Shown here: positions 33,957-46,700 of the stretch, in pieces
How the letters are laid out: the number at the start of each line of letters is the position of its first letter
Position numbering within the stretch: position 1 is the first letter of the stretch
DNA from: Stropharia rugosoannulata
Lineage: Eukaryota; Basidiomycota; Agaricomycetes; Agaricales; Strophariaceae
NCBI GenBank assembly: GCA_028532985.1
Contig: JANCIK010000013.1
Coordinates: 558,001 to 622,000, forward strand
Reading direction: 5' to 3'
DNA length: 64,000 nt
Translations under genes and position numbers: made by a program
The notes under the pieces: model-generated
What the model saw: the letters and a program-made list of their open reading frames with translations, nothing else
The model's database searches: none
Told to the model about the DNA's origin: nothing

Positions 33957-35589
33957 ATGGATCTGCAGGTTCCGTTTCAAGAGCTACGCGTTACTGACAC
34001 GCCGTCCAGCATCGTGAACAGTAAAAACATTCTACTCCACAGCAACCCCGATATCCTGAACGAAATATGCGAATACCTATCTTACGAACAAGAAACAGAG
34101 GCAGACGCCATCAGTTCAAGCAGGAAGACGCTGTTTCGCTTAGCGATGACTTCGAAGGCATTCCTTGAACCGGCGCTAGACCACCTGTGGAGGGTCTTAG
34201 ACTCACTTTTTCCCTTACTGAAGATTTTACCTGCTTTTACACGTAGTGATGAAACATATGTACGTTACATTGACTTCGCCATGGGTCTGAACTTCATCTG
34301 TACTTTAGGTTTTGCGCGGCACAATCACTCCGGATGACTGGGAACGCTTTGACTGGTATGCTCGACGCGTGCGCAAGTTCTCGTATAGCAGAGACCCAGA
34401 CTCTCTGGATATCGCGATGCACGTCTACTTCCGTCTTGCGCAGCTACGAACAACTCCTCTGTTGCCCTCCTTGCGCCATCTTCACTGTCCATCGACCAAC
34501 CAAAGCGACTTTCTAATATCGGGCATTTGTCTTTTCTTGTCGCCCACCTTGCAGATCTTGGAGTTCAAGAATGTATCGTCAGTGGAAGACAAATTATGTG
34601 GAACTGTATTGCACACCTTGCACTCTGAAGGCGCGCGTATGGAGCAAATCATTCTGCGTGGACATGGGTTATCGCGGGATACATTGAACCTGGCAATAAA
34701 ATTTGAACAGTTACGTGTGCTTGATATACAAGGCATGGGCGAGTTTTTGGACTTACCAGCTTTAGAGGAAATTGGAAATATGCCATGGCTCACCGATCTA
34801 ACCATCGACTTCAGCAGCTCTGGTATACTGCCCATATCTCGTGATATTGGACTAAGAGATCTCAAAAGTCTCATGATAACCGCCACCATTCCGTTCATTC
34901 TTGCTTTTCTTCCTCATATTAGCACCACTACCCTTGAAGCATTTATTGCCGTCTGCCCTGCATCTTCAGTCGACAAGAAGGACTTGTTGCAAGAGGTGGT
35001 GACAAGATGGAGAAGTGTCTTACGCCGCGTCGCACTGGTACATCAGCCGCTACAGGAGGATGCCACGGAGGAGCTTAGCCTAGCAGTGCTGACCCCTTTA
35101 CTCCCACTGAAAGATCTTACGTACCTGCGGCTAGAAGGGTACTCGATGCAGTTGAACGATGTCAATGTCGCGAACTTCGCGATGGCATGGCCGAACATGC
35201 ACACGCTTCTTCTCCCGTTTATAAGCGCAGAACATACACGGCCCACGATCGCGTCGCTGTACTCCTTGGCGCGGCTGCTCCCCAAGCTGCGCCGCCTGCG
35301 CCTCCCGCTCAATACTGCTGAACTGCCGCCATTCGTCTCGACCGGCATCCCGCATACGCCCGTGCACGAGCTGCACACGCTGACGATCGCCAGTGCGGAT
35401 GATCCTTGGGAGTTGCGCGACTTGCTACACTTGTCGAGGCACATTGACTATTTCTTCCCCAAGATACGATATGTGCACCCATACGAGGGACACGATAGGG
35501 ATCGGTGGCTGCAATTGCACGACATGATACAGATGTACCAGGCTGTGCGGAAGGAAGCGGTCGCTTATGAACGGTCTAAATTACCATAA
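33957..35589 (+). CDS. F-box/LRR protein (canonical relative of the 14-26 kb array)
   Basis: Exons 33957-34259 and 34309-35589 join in frame across a 49-nt intron to 527 residues. The N-terminal F-box is visible as NPDILNEICEYLS followed by KTLFRLAMTSKAFLEPALDH and LWRVLDSL. It is followed by FPLLKILPAF, then LRGTITPDDWERFDWYARR and VRKFSYSRD, typical of mushroom F-box proteins. The rest is irregular leucine-rich repeats (PLLPSLRHLHC, SPTLQILEFKN, FEQLRVLDIQG, MPWLTDLTIDF, LKDLTYLRLEG, LPKLRRLRLPL) and a C-terminal RDRWLQLHDMIQMYQAVRK. F-box proteins bind Skp1 and deliver substrates to the SCF ubiquitin ligase; the substrate is unknown. The PLLKILP block and the C-terminal helix match the four array proteins, so this is a distant paralogue that kept its F-box. 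Confidence 0.85.
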
Positions 35590-36665
35590 TCCAAAATGTA
35601 CCCCATCAAGTTATTTGGTACAAGAGTTACAGCTGTGTCGCAACAACCTCCTACATGCTGATTTCACTACTAAAGGTAATAATATAATATCCCGTGTACT
35701 GTTATCTACATCTTTGTTCGGCGTTGTTTTGTGTGCCGAGTTATTCTTCCCATCTTGACAGTGTGTAGGGCAAAATCTCCATATTTGCCATGGATAGCTC
35801 AACATTCAGCCATCAGCTCGAATCTAGGACGATATTCATCATTCCAGTGAGTAATCCTCTGACTGATGTTGTTTCTATTTTCTATCTAGTAACGTGCTTC
35901 GCGCAAGCTTTCGCCACGTCTGAAGACAGTTTTCCCGTGAAACTCAAACCATGGGCATATATACTACTGCGTCATAGGTATTGTCCATCCAACTTCGCGT
36001 GAGCCGCGACGTGGCTACACCATTGGCACATGCGAACCTACTCTGGTCTGCATCCCCGTGTCTGACTGATCTGTCAGTTGAATGGTGTTGAAATTTGACG
36101 TTTGCAATCAATGCGACCTTTCACGTTCTCGACAAAAATAATCGCTGCCACAGTTAGAAAAACGCATATTTAGCGGTCCTACTTGTTTTTACATTGTCAG
36201 GATGCGGAAAATATTTATGTAACATCTGTAGCGGAGAGTGGGAGGCTGTGGCCTGTTGGTTTTACCGATTCGTATCACGTATGGGGCTAGACTTACTCAG
36301 CTGGCACAGGAGGTCACGGATGTTGAGACGGCGCCTCGGGTATTGTCCCAACTGGTCCCAACCTGGCCCAGCGACGGTTCGCCCTTGAGTTTCTGCGCAA
36401 GTAACCCTATCGAGGACGCAGCGAAATGAGCACTGAGGACATGAATGGTGCCAGACATGAATTGGATGCGACAAGACCTTGTTAAGTGCGAGGCCGCTGT
36501 AAGTACTACTTAAATAGTGAAATGCGGCGGCGGTGACTTATTTGTGTTGTTGGGACCACGTGGGAGTTTTCTGCCCTTACAACCAGCTTACACCACGACC
36601 ACCACCTTCCCTCCCCTAAAAACGTCCTTTGAGCGGTCTTCGCTGCCCGCTCGGCCCTCCTCACG
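35590..36665. other. Upstream region of the chitin synthase gene
   Basis: Just over 1 kb with no coding signal, also holding the 3' flank of the F-box gene. The last 80 bp before the chitin synthase ATG are pyrimidine-rich (CCACCTTCCCTCCCC near 36600), as is common in strong fungal promoters. Confidence 0.45.
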
Positions 36666-39600
36666 ATGAACAGACAGTCTTCAGCGGGCTTGAGCGTCCA
36701 CCAGCGCCTCGAGGCCGCCACAGACCTGGCCCACCTCTCCCAGCTCTCAGACGATATCATAGTAGCATGTCTGCGGGAACGCTTCATGACGGATACCATC
36801 TATACCAACGTTGGATCGTCAGCCCTGGTCGCCCTCAACCCCCACAAATACGTCTCGTCGAACGCTGACTCCATCCTGCACAAGTATGCCGCACAGTACA
36901 GGGATACGTCGGAGCATCAGGAGCGACTGCCCCCTCACATCTTCCAAATTGCGAATAACGCCTACTATCACATGCGGAGGACAACGCAAGATCAGTGTAT
37001 TGTCTTCAGGTGAGCTTCCCTCCTGTTAATTCAGCAGTCAGCTAACCGCCGCCTAGTGGGGAGACGGGAAGCGGAAAGTCTGAAAATCGGCGACTGGCCA
37101 TCAAGTCGCTGCTGGAGCTTAGCGTAAGCAACCCAGGCAAAAAGGGCTCCAAATTAGCCAGCCAGCTACCAGCCTCCGAATTCGTTCTCGAATCGTTCGG
37201 AAACGCACGCACTCTTTTCAACCCCAATGCCTCTCGCTTTGGCAAATATACCGAATTGCAGTTTTCCGAAAGGGGTCGACTGTGTGGAGTAAAGACTCTC
37301 GACTATTATTTAGAAAGGAACCGCGTATCTGCAGTGCCTTCAGGGGAGAGAAACTTTCACATCTTCTACTACCTCGTTGCGGGTGCATCGCCAGAGGAAC
37401 GGCAGCATTTGCATCTACTCGACAAATCCACCTTCCGGTACATGGGCCACCGTGGGACTGCGGCACGGCCGAATGGGGCCCGCGATGATGACGGTCAACG
37501 ATTTGATCAGCTTAAAATAGCCCTCAAGACGATTGGGTTCTCCAAACGTCACGTCGCTCAAACATGCCAGCTTGTTGCCGCCATTCTGCATCTCGGCAAT
37601 CTCGAGTTTACCATAGATAGAAACCGCAATGAGGATGCCGCCGTCGTGCGGAATACCGATCTGCTCGCAGTTGTTGCAGATTTCCTTGGTGTTCAGCCAT
37701 CTGAGCTGGAGGCGGCGTTATCTTACAAGACAAAGCTTGTCAAGAAAGAGCTTTGCACTGTCTTCTTGGACCCAGATGGTGCTTCGGACAACCGTGACGA
37801 TCTTGCGAAGGCGCTGTACTCACTCCTTTTTGCGTGGTTGAATGAGCACATCAACCAGCGTCTATGCAAGGAGGATTTCTCTACTTTCATAGGCCTCTTT
37901 GATCTGCCTGGACCCCAGAACATGTCTAGTCGTCCTAACTCTCTCGACCAATTCTGCATCAACTTCGCAAACGAACGTCTTCAGAACTGGATTCAGAAGA
38001 GCATTTTCGAGAAACACGTAGACGAATACGCTAGCGAGGGCATTTCACGATATGTCCCTCAAGTGTCCTTCTTCGACAACACAGAATGTATCCGACTCAT
38101 GCAGAACTCACCTGGCGGCCTCATCCACATTATGGATGATCAAGCACGTCGTCAACCCAAGAAGACCGACCAAACCATGGTCGAGGCATTTACCAAACGC
38201 TGGGGCAACCATTCTTCCTTCAAGGCGGGTGCTGTCGACCGGAGCGGATTCCCTTCTTTTACAGTCAATCATTTCAACGGCGCAGTTACTTACTCCTCGG
38301 AGGGCTTCCTCGATCGCAACTTGGACGCCATCAGTCCCGATTTTGTGTCTCTACTTCGGGGTGCAGAGGGCTTCGAAGGATCAGGCTCAGCCAATCCCTT
38401 CATCAAAGGCCTCTTCTCTGCCAAAGCTATTGCCGTTCAAGCTCACCCTCGCAATGAAGACACCATCGTTTCAGCTCAACAAGCCGTCAAACCCATGCGT
38501 GCGCCTTCCACTCGCAGGAAAAATGGCATTAAGCGCATGCCCACCGTCAAAGAGGGTGTTGATATCGAAGAGAGAGATCGTGACGACGACGACGCTCCAG
38601 GCCCGCTCGGTCACATCACCAGCAACAGCCCATGTGTTGCAGGTGAATTCAAGGCAGCGCTGGACACGCTGTTCGAGACTATCGACGATACGCAGCCGTG
38701 GTATGTGTTCTGTGTCAACCCGAATGACTCGCAGCTGCCCAATCAGCTTGAAGGCCGGAGCGTTAAAGGCCAGGTCAAGGCTGCCGGACTGGCGGAAATC
38801 GCCAAGCGCAACGCCAATGTGTTCGAGGTGACAATGTCGCCACAGGAGTTCTGTGAAAGATATAGGGAAGGTTTGGCAACCAGTGGGGTCACAGAGGGTG
38901 ATGAACGGGAGATTATTGAACAGGCTAGGACTGCCTTTGGGCTCGGCGGTACAGACTTGGTACTGGGTCTTCAGAGGGTAGGCTTTTCTGAGCTCTATGT
39001 ATTGGAAATTTATATTGATCTTTTTCTCTTAGGTATTCCTCTCACAAAGAGCATTCCACGTATTCGAGGATCAACTACGGTCAAAGGACAGCGAGGAGCA
39101 GAAGAGAAATCGTCTACGTGATGCCGAAGCAGAGGCTGGACTGAGTCCAAGGGGTCATATGGATCCCTATGCACCCTATCAATCGCCACACGAAGAGATG
39201 GATTCATCACCATGGGCTGGTCAATATAGCGATGCCTACGCTGGGTCCAGTCAGGCTCTGCCTCTTGTTGCACATGCATCGCCGTTTCAACGGGCCGACG
39301 AATACGGCGACGACTACGACGACAAGCAGTCTGCAGAGGACTTTGATCAGCGCAGCAAGTTCACTAGCCAGCGCGATGACTCTGTATCAAACTTTGGCTC
39401 AGAGTCGTATGCGCCGTCTCGCAATATGTTCCAGAACACGGACAAACGAGGGCTCATGGAGAAGGAAGCATTGGCGGGCGAGATCCAGGAGGGCGAAACG
39501 ACTGAAATTTTGAAAGAGAGTTCTGCACGTCGTCGCTGGGTTGCGCTGTGCTGGCTGCTCACTTGGTGGGTACCTACACCCTTATTGACTTACCTTGGTC

Positions 39601-42600
39601 GCATGAAGCGCCTGGATGTTCGACAAGCCTGGCGAGAGAAGCTGGCTCTCAACATCATTATCTGGCTCATCTGCGGTGTTGCTATCTTTGTCGTTGCTGT
39701 CCTCGGCGTCCTCATTTGCCCAACGGAACACGTCTTTAACTCGTCTGAATTGGCCTCTCATTCATTCCAGTTAAGCCCTAACCATGTCTTGACTTCAATC
39801 CGAGGCGAGGTGTTTGATCTGACATCTTTGGCGCAAACTCATTCCCGGTTTGTCAACGTCGTGCCGATTAAGTCGATTCTTCAGTACGGAGGTACAGCGG
39901 CAGATAGTATCTTCCCCGTGCAGGTTCGTTCAGGTCTCAAAAAAAATCAGGAAACTTTACTGATATTTATAATTTAATAGGTCAGCGCTCTCTGCAATGG
40001 TGTTACTGGTTCTGTTAGTCCCTACGTCACTCTTAATTCCTTGAACGTCACCGATCCAAATGCTCAATATCACGATTTCCGTGTTTTCACCAACGATTCT
40101 CGCCCGGACTGGTACTTCGAAAGCATGGTTCAAATGCGATACCAAGCGCGCGTGGGTTTCTTCGGTAAAAGTCCAAAGGAGATCCGGAATGAAGCCAGTA
40201 CTGGACGATCTATTGCCATTTACAACGGCCTTGTATACGACCTTACGACGTATCTTACGAGCCCGCCTTCGATCCAAACCCCTGCCGGCACTCAACCACC
40301 TGGGGGCATTGATACCAACTTCATGCACGGCGATATTCTGAACTTGTTCAAGGTCAACGCGGGTACAGATGTCACGAAGAAGCTGAACTCGCTCAACATC
40401 GACAAGAATGTATTGGAAGCTCAGAAAGTGTGCCTGCGCAATCTTTTCTTGGTCGCGAGGGTCGACAACCGTCAGTCCGCTCAATGTTTGTTCTCCAACT
40501 ACATCCTCCTGGCCTTGTCAGTAGTCATGGTGTCCATTATTGGGTTCAAGTTCCTTGCGTCTATAAACTTCAGCGCAGCTCGTGCCCCAGAAGACCATGA
40601 CAAGTTCGTCATTTGCCAGGTGCCTTGTTATACCGAGGGTGACACTTCACTTCGCCGTACGATCGACTCGCTTGCCCAGTTGAAGTATGACGATAAGCGC
40701 AAGCTCATCGTGGTCATCTGTGATGGTAACATCGTCGGTTCCGGAAACGATCGCCCCACACCGCGTATTGTTCTCGACATCCTGGGTGCTGACCCTAACT
40801 TGGACCCAGAACCGCTCAGCTTCATGTCGATCGGTGAGGGCGCCAAGCAGCATAACATGGGCAAAGTCTACTCTGGATTGTATGAATGCGCTGGCCATGT
40901 CGTTCCCTACCTCGTCATCGTCAAGGTCGGCAAACCCACAGAGCGCTCGCGTCCTGGAAATCGTGGTAAACGTGATTCGCAGCTGCTGCTCATGCATTTC
41001 CTGAATAAGGTAATTATTTAACTTTGCTTTGTGATACGTAGACAGTTTGCTTACATATGTCTTAGGTGCACTTTAACTCGCCTATGAACCCCCTGGAACT
41101 GGAGATGTACCACCAAATCAAAAATGTTATTGGTGTCAATCCCTCATTCTACGAGTACCTGTTCATGGTTGACGCTGATACGACCGTTGAACCTATGTCG
41201 GTGAACCGCTTGATCTCGGCGTAAGTAGTCCAGCTTTTTTGAAGGTATACACTTATTTAAACAATTCGTTAGTATGATCCACGACAAGAAACTCCTTGGT
41301 GCTTGCGGTGAAACTGAATTGGCCAACTCAAGACAGTCATTGATCACGATGATGCAGGTTAGTATATTCTCTGGATCAATGACGCTATCTTCTGACGGCT
41401 TGTACAGGTTTACGAATACTTCATCTCCCATCACATGGCTAAAGCCTTCGAAAGTCTTTTCGGTTCAGTCACTTGTTTGCCCGGTTGTTTCACCCTTTAT
41501 CGTTTGCGGACGCCCGATACCCACAAACCCTTGCTCATCTCGAATCAGTTGGTTCATGACTACTCTGAGAATCGCGTTGATACCCTACACATGAAGAACC
41601 TGCTGCACCTCGGTGAAGATCGTTACTTGACCACGCTCCTTCTTAAACATTTCCCTCGCTTTAAAACACAGTTCATTCGCGATGCACATGCCTACACTGT
41701 TGCCCCTGATGACTGGAAAGTTCTTCTGTCGCAGCGTCGTCGCTGGATTAACTCGACGGTGCACAATCTCGGTGAACTTATCTTCTTGGAACAACTCTGT
41801 GGTTTCTGCTGTTTCTCTATGCGGTTCATTGTCATGATTGATTTGCTGTCTACGCTCACACAACCAGTCACGGTCGCCTATGTGCGTTATTTTCTTTCAT
41901 TGAGTTTGCGTTGTTTTTAACGGTTCGGTTATAGATTGTATACCTCGTCTATCTCACGGCTGGTCTCCACAAAGCTATCCCTACGCTGTCGCTGATCATG
42001 ATTGCCGCAATTTACGGTCTGCAAGCATTGGTCTTCATTCTGCGCCGCAAATGGGATATGATTGGTTGGATGCTGTTCTATATCCTTGCTGTCCCTATGT
42101 TTTCATTCTTCTTACCTCTTTACTCATTCTGGCGCATGGACGATTTCTCATGGGGTCAGACCCGACTTGTTCTTGGTGAATCCGGAAAGAAAATGCTTGT
42201 TCATGTGCGTATATCTTTTCTAGTTATTTTATCTAAGCTCACAGTCTTCTAGGATGAGGGCAAATTTGATCCCCGCTCAATTCCTCTCAAATCTTGGAGT
42301 GATTATGTAAGTTTTGTTATTGTTGAAATTGTATCGTGATATTAATGAGACTTTGCCAGGAAAACGAGCTGTGGGATAAGGAGTCGAATCACAGCATCGG
42401 TTCATGGGTGCCTCCGGCTAAGGGTAAGAATGAAGGCTATCCTGAATCGCACACGGCATCGCTCTATGGACGTGAAACTGTATACGAACCGCGAAGCTTC
42501 TCGCCGGCCCCGTCTCAGTTTGGCATGTATCCCCCTCATTTCCAATCTGGCAGGAATACCCCACAATCCCCCTTCCATACCATGCAGGAAACCGCGCTTC

Positions 42601-42872
42601 TTCAGCCTGCACCTTCGCGTCCAGTTACCAACTATCTAGATATGCACATACCTCAAACGGGTAGCCCTGAAGACGTCGACCTGCTGGGCACGGGACCGTC
42701 GGATTCAGAGTTAGAGCGTGCCGTGAACGAGGTGCTGCGCAAAGCGGACCTCAATTCGGTGACCAAGCGCGAGATTCGTCGCCAATTGGAGGAGCACTTC
42801 GGGATGGACCTGACCTCGCGCAAAGCATCCATCAACGCGGCTATTGATCGCGCGCTTCTCAATCAAAATTAG
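36666..42872 (+). CDS. Class V chitin synthase with N-terminal myosin motor domain
   Basis: This plasma-membrane enzyme polymerises UDP-GlcNAc into chitin; the motor domain guides its vesicles to hyphal tips. Ten exons (36666-37009, 37057-38977, 39033-39923, 39981-41009, 41066-41220, 41273-41357, 41408-41881, 41935-42204, 42253-42306, 42360-42872) join in frame to 1,911 residues. The motor (about residues 1-780) has the P-loop [13 protein letters not shown], the relay-like segment [16 protein letters not shown] and [16 protein letters not shown]. Helices near [17 protein letters not shown] and [15 protein letters not shown] follow. A cytochrome-b5-like segment ([15 protein letters not shown]) precedes the catalytic domain, which shows [28 protein letters not shown] and the product-binding QRRRW. 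Three to four C-terminal helices and a DEK_C domain ([18 protein letters not shown]) close the protein. All signature residues are present. The layout is that of class V enzymes (Ustilago Mcs1, Aspergillus CsmA). Confidence 0.95.
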
Positions 42873-43764
42873 TGTCGTTGATGTTATTTTCTTGCTTTCC
42901 GGGACTGTCCTTCTTGAACTCTATATCTATCACGACTCTTCCACGCCTATCTTTTTCTTTGGTCATTGCTTATAAGTATAGTGGATATTCGGACTCAACT
43001 CTTTATCCTGCAGACATTCCACGCACTACCAGACATTACGTCCTCCCCCCATACATACAGTAATCACTATCTCCTGTCATTTGTCAGCCACGCGGACTTT
43101 ACCACAGACATGTTTACAATCTTAATATGCATAAGTAGAATAATGGGACATTTTTACCTCCAGTCAGCAGTCAGTTTTGTTGCTCTCCGATGGCTTTTCG
43201 AGTTAGTTTTCACAAATAAAAGCTCTGACTTGGTCAATGACTGGTAGATGTGATGCAACCGCCACAGAGTAGATCGGAGTTTGAAATCTCGAATGCCCAG
43301 CATCGGAAGTGGTTCGAAAGTTTAAGTTCATAGAAGTTGTGCACTTGTTCAGAGTAATCCCAGCCCGTTTCTTGTTCCATGGTTGCTGCAGTAAATCACT
43401 ATACGTATCGACGCCTAGAAGGAGGACTTGTTCGAGTCTCGACCAATTGTTTATCGCTCATGTTGCACCGTCCACCAAGCAAAAGACCGCTTCAAAATTC
43501 ATTGACGCTGGGCGACACTTGGGCGACACTTGTTGTATGCGCCTTCGGACCGCTTAGGGCTTTCAAATGCTGCAGCTTAATGCTAAAACTGCGGACGTAA
43601 AACTAGAATCGGATGTTGGACGCGTTCCAAATCACCACATGATCGGCTTTTTTGCTTTAAAATGTCTGACTTGTCGTCTCCTGACATTGCTTGTTCAACT
43701 CTGAGACACCTTATTCTGCCTGAAAAAGCGGTCGAAAGTCCACCATCTGCTGGCTATCGCGGAA
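42873..43764. other. Spacer between chitin synthase and ABC transporter genes
   Basis: About 0.9 kb with the chitin synthase 3' flank and the transporter promoter. A GCGACACTTG duplication lies near 43512-43533. No gene is visible. Confidence 0.4.
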
Positions 43765-46700
43765 ATGAGCAGCCATGACGATCCCATACCTCGTGTTGTA
43801 CTTTCGTTTCCAGAAGAGGACAGACAACAAATAATGAACGAGCTGGCTTTAAATGCGACCCCTGCACCTCAACATGTTCCTATCCATCATCAGCTCATGC
43901 CGCCGCTACTTGTCAGGGCATCTTCTAGAGTCTCGGTGGACTATTTTGACCCAGAGGGTGTACATTCTCTGGCAAGATCCCTTACCAGTGTCACAGGGGA
44001 ACGATCTGAACCTTCGCGTTCCCCTTCGCTTCACGCGCCCTCAGAAAGGCATATTCGAAACGAGGGGGATGAACCTTTTAACCTAGAACGGTTTCTTCAG
44101 TACTACATAAAAAGGTGCGCTATGCTAAACGTGTACCTGTTCTTCAATCTATTGACTTCCGATTAGATCTGACGAAGAGCAAATCAAAACTCGTTCACTG
44201 GGAGTTGCATTTGAGAACCTTTCTGTTACTGGTCTGGGTGCCTCTGCGACTTACCAAAGCACTTTGGGAAGCCTGTTCAACATAGCTCAGATATTTCGTT
44301 CTATACGCAACTTGCATAAAATGCCGGAACGTACGATTTTGAATGGATTCGAAGGAGTTGTACGACCTGGAGAAATGCTTCGTAAGCTTGTCAACGGGTC
44401 TCATGCTATCATAAGCTTGATATATCTTAATGCCCAGTCGTCCTTGGTCGGCCTGGATCTGGTTGCAGTACGTTTCTAAAGGTTTTGGCTAATCAACGCG
44501 AAGAATTCCACTCCGTGAACGGAAATGTCTACTACGATTCTATGAACCCGGAGCAATTATATACGCATGCTCGTGGAGACATCCAGTATTGTCCAGAAGA
44601 CGACGTCCACTTTCCAACTCTCACTGTTGATCAGACAGTGCATTTTGCGGCGAAGACTCGAGCACCGCAACCTCGCATTAATCAAATGTCCAGATCTCAG
44701 TTTACGCGACAATTAACAGATATCTGCCTGACAGTTTTCGGGCTGAATCATGTACGAAATACGGCAGTTGGTGATGCCTCAATCCGTGGTGTTAGTGGAG
44801 GTGAGAAAAAACGTGTATCGTGCGTAGTCAGTCTTGTCAGTTTCAAGTCACTGACTCCTTTTAATCTTTGTAGAATTAGTGAATCCATTGCGACAAGAAG
44901 TTTCGTAACGTCGTGGGACAAGTACGTGGTGTCGATGTATGGGCAATCTGTGTTAAAGCTCATGCACTAAAATCAAGTTCGACACGGGGACTTGATTCCA
45001 GCACTGCTCTTGAGTTCGTTAGAGCTCTACGTATAGCCACAGATCTGGCCCATCGTGCGACGATTGCTTCCATATACCAGGCAGGGAGCTCTCTTTTTGA
45101 CATCTTCGACAAAGTCTGTCTTATCTATGAGGGCCGTATGGTATATTTTGGCCCTACCGACCTTGCAAGGCGCTACTTTATCGACATGGGTTATGTTCCT
45201 AAGGACCGCCAGACTACACCAGATTTCCTTGTGTCCGTGACCGATCCCCTTGGAAGAACAATGGTGACTAAAGATAACGATTCGAGGGACGATAGCAACA
45301 AGGCATTTCCCATCCCTCAAACTGCTTTGGAATTTGAGCAGTATTATAGAAAATCTACCGTTGCTAGCTCCAACCACCAAGACTTGGAAGAGTATAAACG
45401 CGACAACGTTGATAATTTGCAGAAGTTTGATGCCTACAAACAAAGTGTAAAGGCAGCGCATTCAAATCATACACGGCGTCGGGTACGATAATTCGTGCCT
45501 ATCTACTTCAATTTAATTCATTCTCTGCTGCAGAGTCCCTACATGATATCAATACCTATGCAAGTTAGGATTGTCATGCTACGCCGGATGCAGATCATGA
45601 ACGGAAGTTGGACTGCACAGATTCTTTCAACATCGTACGGACGTGATATTCCATTCTGTCCGATCAAATTCAACTGAACAGTTATCTAGGTCCTTTATTT
45701 TGCAGGCAGTCATCATCAGTACCACATTCGTGAATAGTCCGGATGCGACGATTGCCTACTTTTCCCGGGGTGGTGTACTCTTTTTGTATGGTTCACCATC
45801 TTTTTTGGTCTCATATTCTGACATAACTGCACCAGCTCTACTTTTATTCCAGCGCTATTCAGTATGTCTGAAATCCCGGCTTTGTTTGCACAACGACCTA
45901 TTGTCGCTAGGCATAAAAAGATTGCCATGTACCATCCTATGGTGGAAGCTTTGGCCATGACTCTGGTTGACGTTCCGTTCACCGTAGTGACTATGACCTT
46001 CTTCTCTGTCATCATGTACTTCGTCGTCAGACTTCAGCAGACCGCCTCTCAATTTTTGTGCGCCTTTCATCATATGTCTATTTTCCATGAAACTTACCTG
46101 CAATGTTAGCATCTTCTTTGTCTTCCTAGTCGTAGTCGCATTATCGATGAAGGCATTTTTCCGCGCGCTGGCGTCTGCATTTCCCAGCCCAGCCCCTGCT
46201 CAAGCCCTTGCTGGAATATTAATCCTTGCATTGTCACTGTACACTGGCTATCAAATACCTCGGCCAAGCATGATTGGTGCCCTTCGGTGGATATCGTATA
46301 TCAATGTACGTATTTCCCCCAAATTTCAACTGACCTATTCATTCAAAATGTTTTACAGCCAATATTATATGCGTTCGATGGTCTCATGACGAATGAATTC
46401 CACACACTTGATGGCATATGCTCTAGCTTGGTCCCATCTGGTCCTGGATACGAAGGCGTGTCTATTCAGAACCAAGTATGTACTGTTGTGGGATCGCAAT
46501 CAGGGCAAGATAGAGTCGATGGAAATGCGTATGTTGGTTTATCGTACGGATATTATCATAGAAATCTATGGAGGGTGAGCAGACTTTCACTTGTTAGCTT
46601 TAGTTCGCACTAATATGACTTTCAGAACTTTGGGATCCTGGTCGCTTTTGGCGTACTCTTTCTTCTTTGTCTACTTGTTTTTACAGAAATCAACACGAAG

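Noticed and set aside
38052..38831. 260-codon plus-strand frame within the chitin synthase
   Set aside because: Out-of-frame shadow of exon 2 of the motor domain; the true frame has all myosin motifs.
44822..44977. Apparent stop and loss of Walker B in NBD1 of the ABC transporter
   Set aside because: Two introns around a 48-nt exon give [13 protein letters not shown], the normal PDR form.
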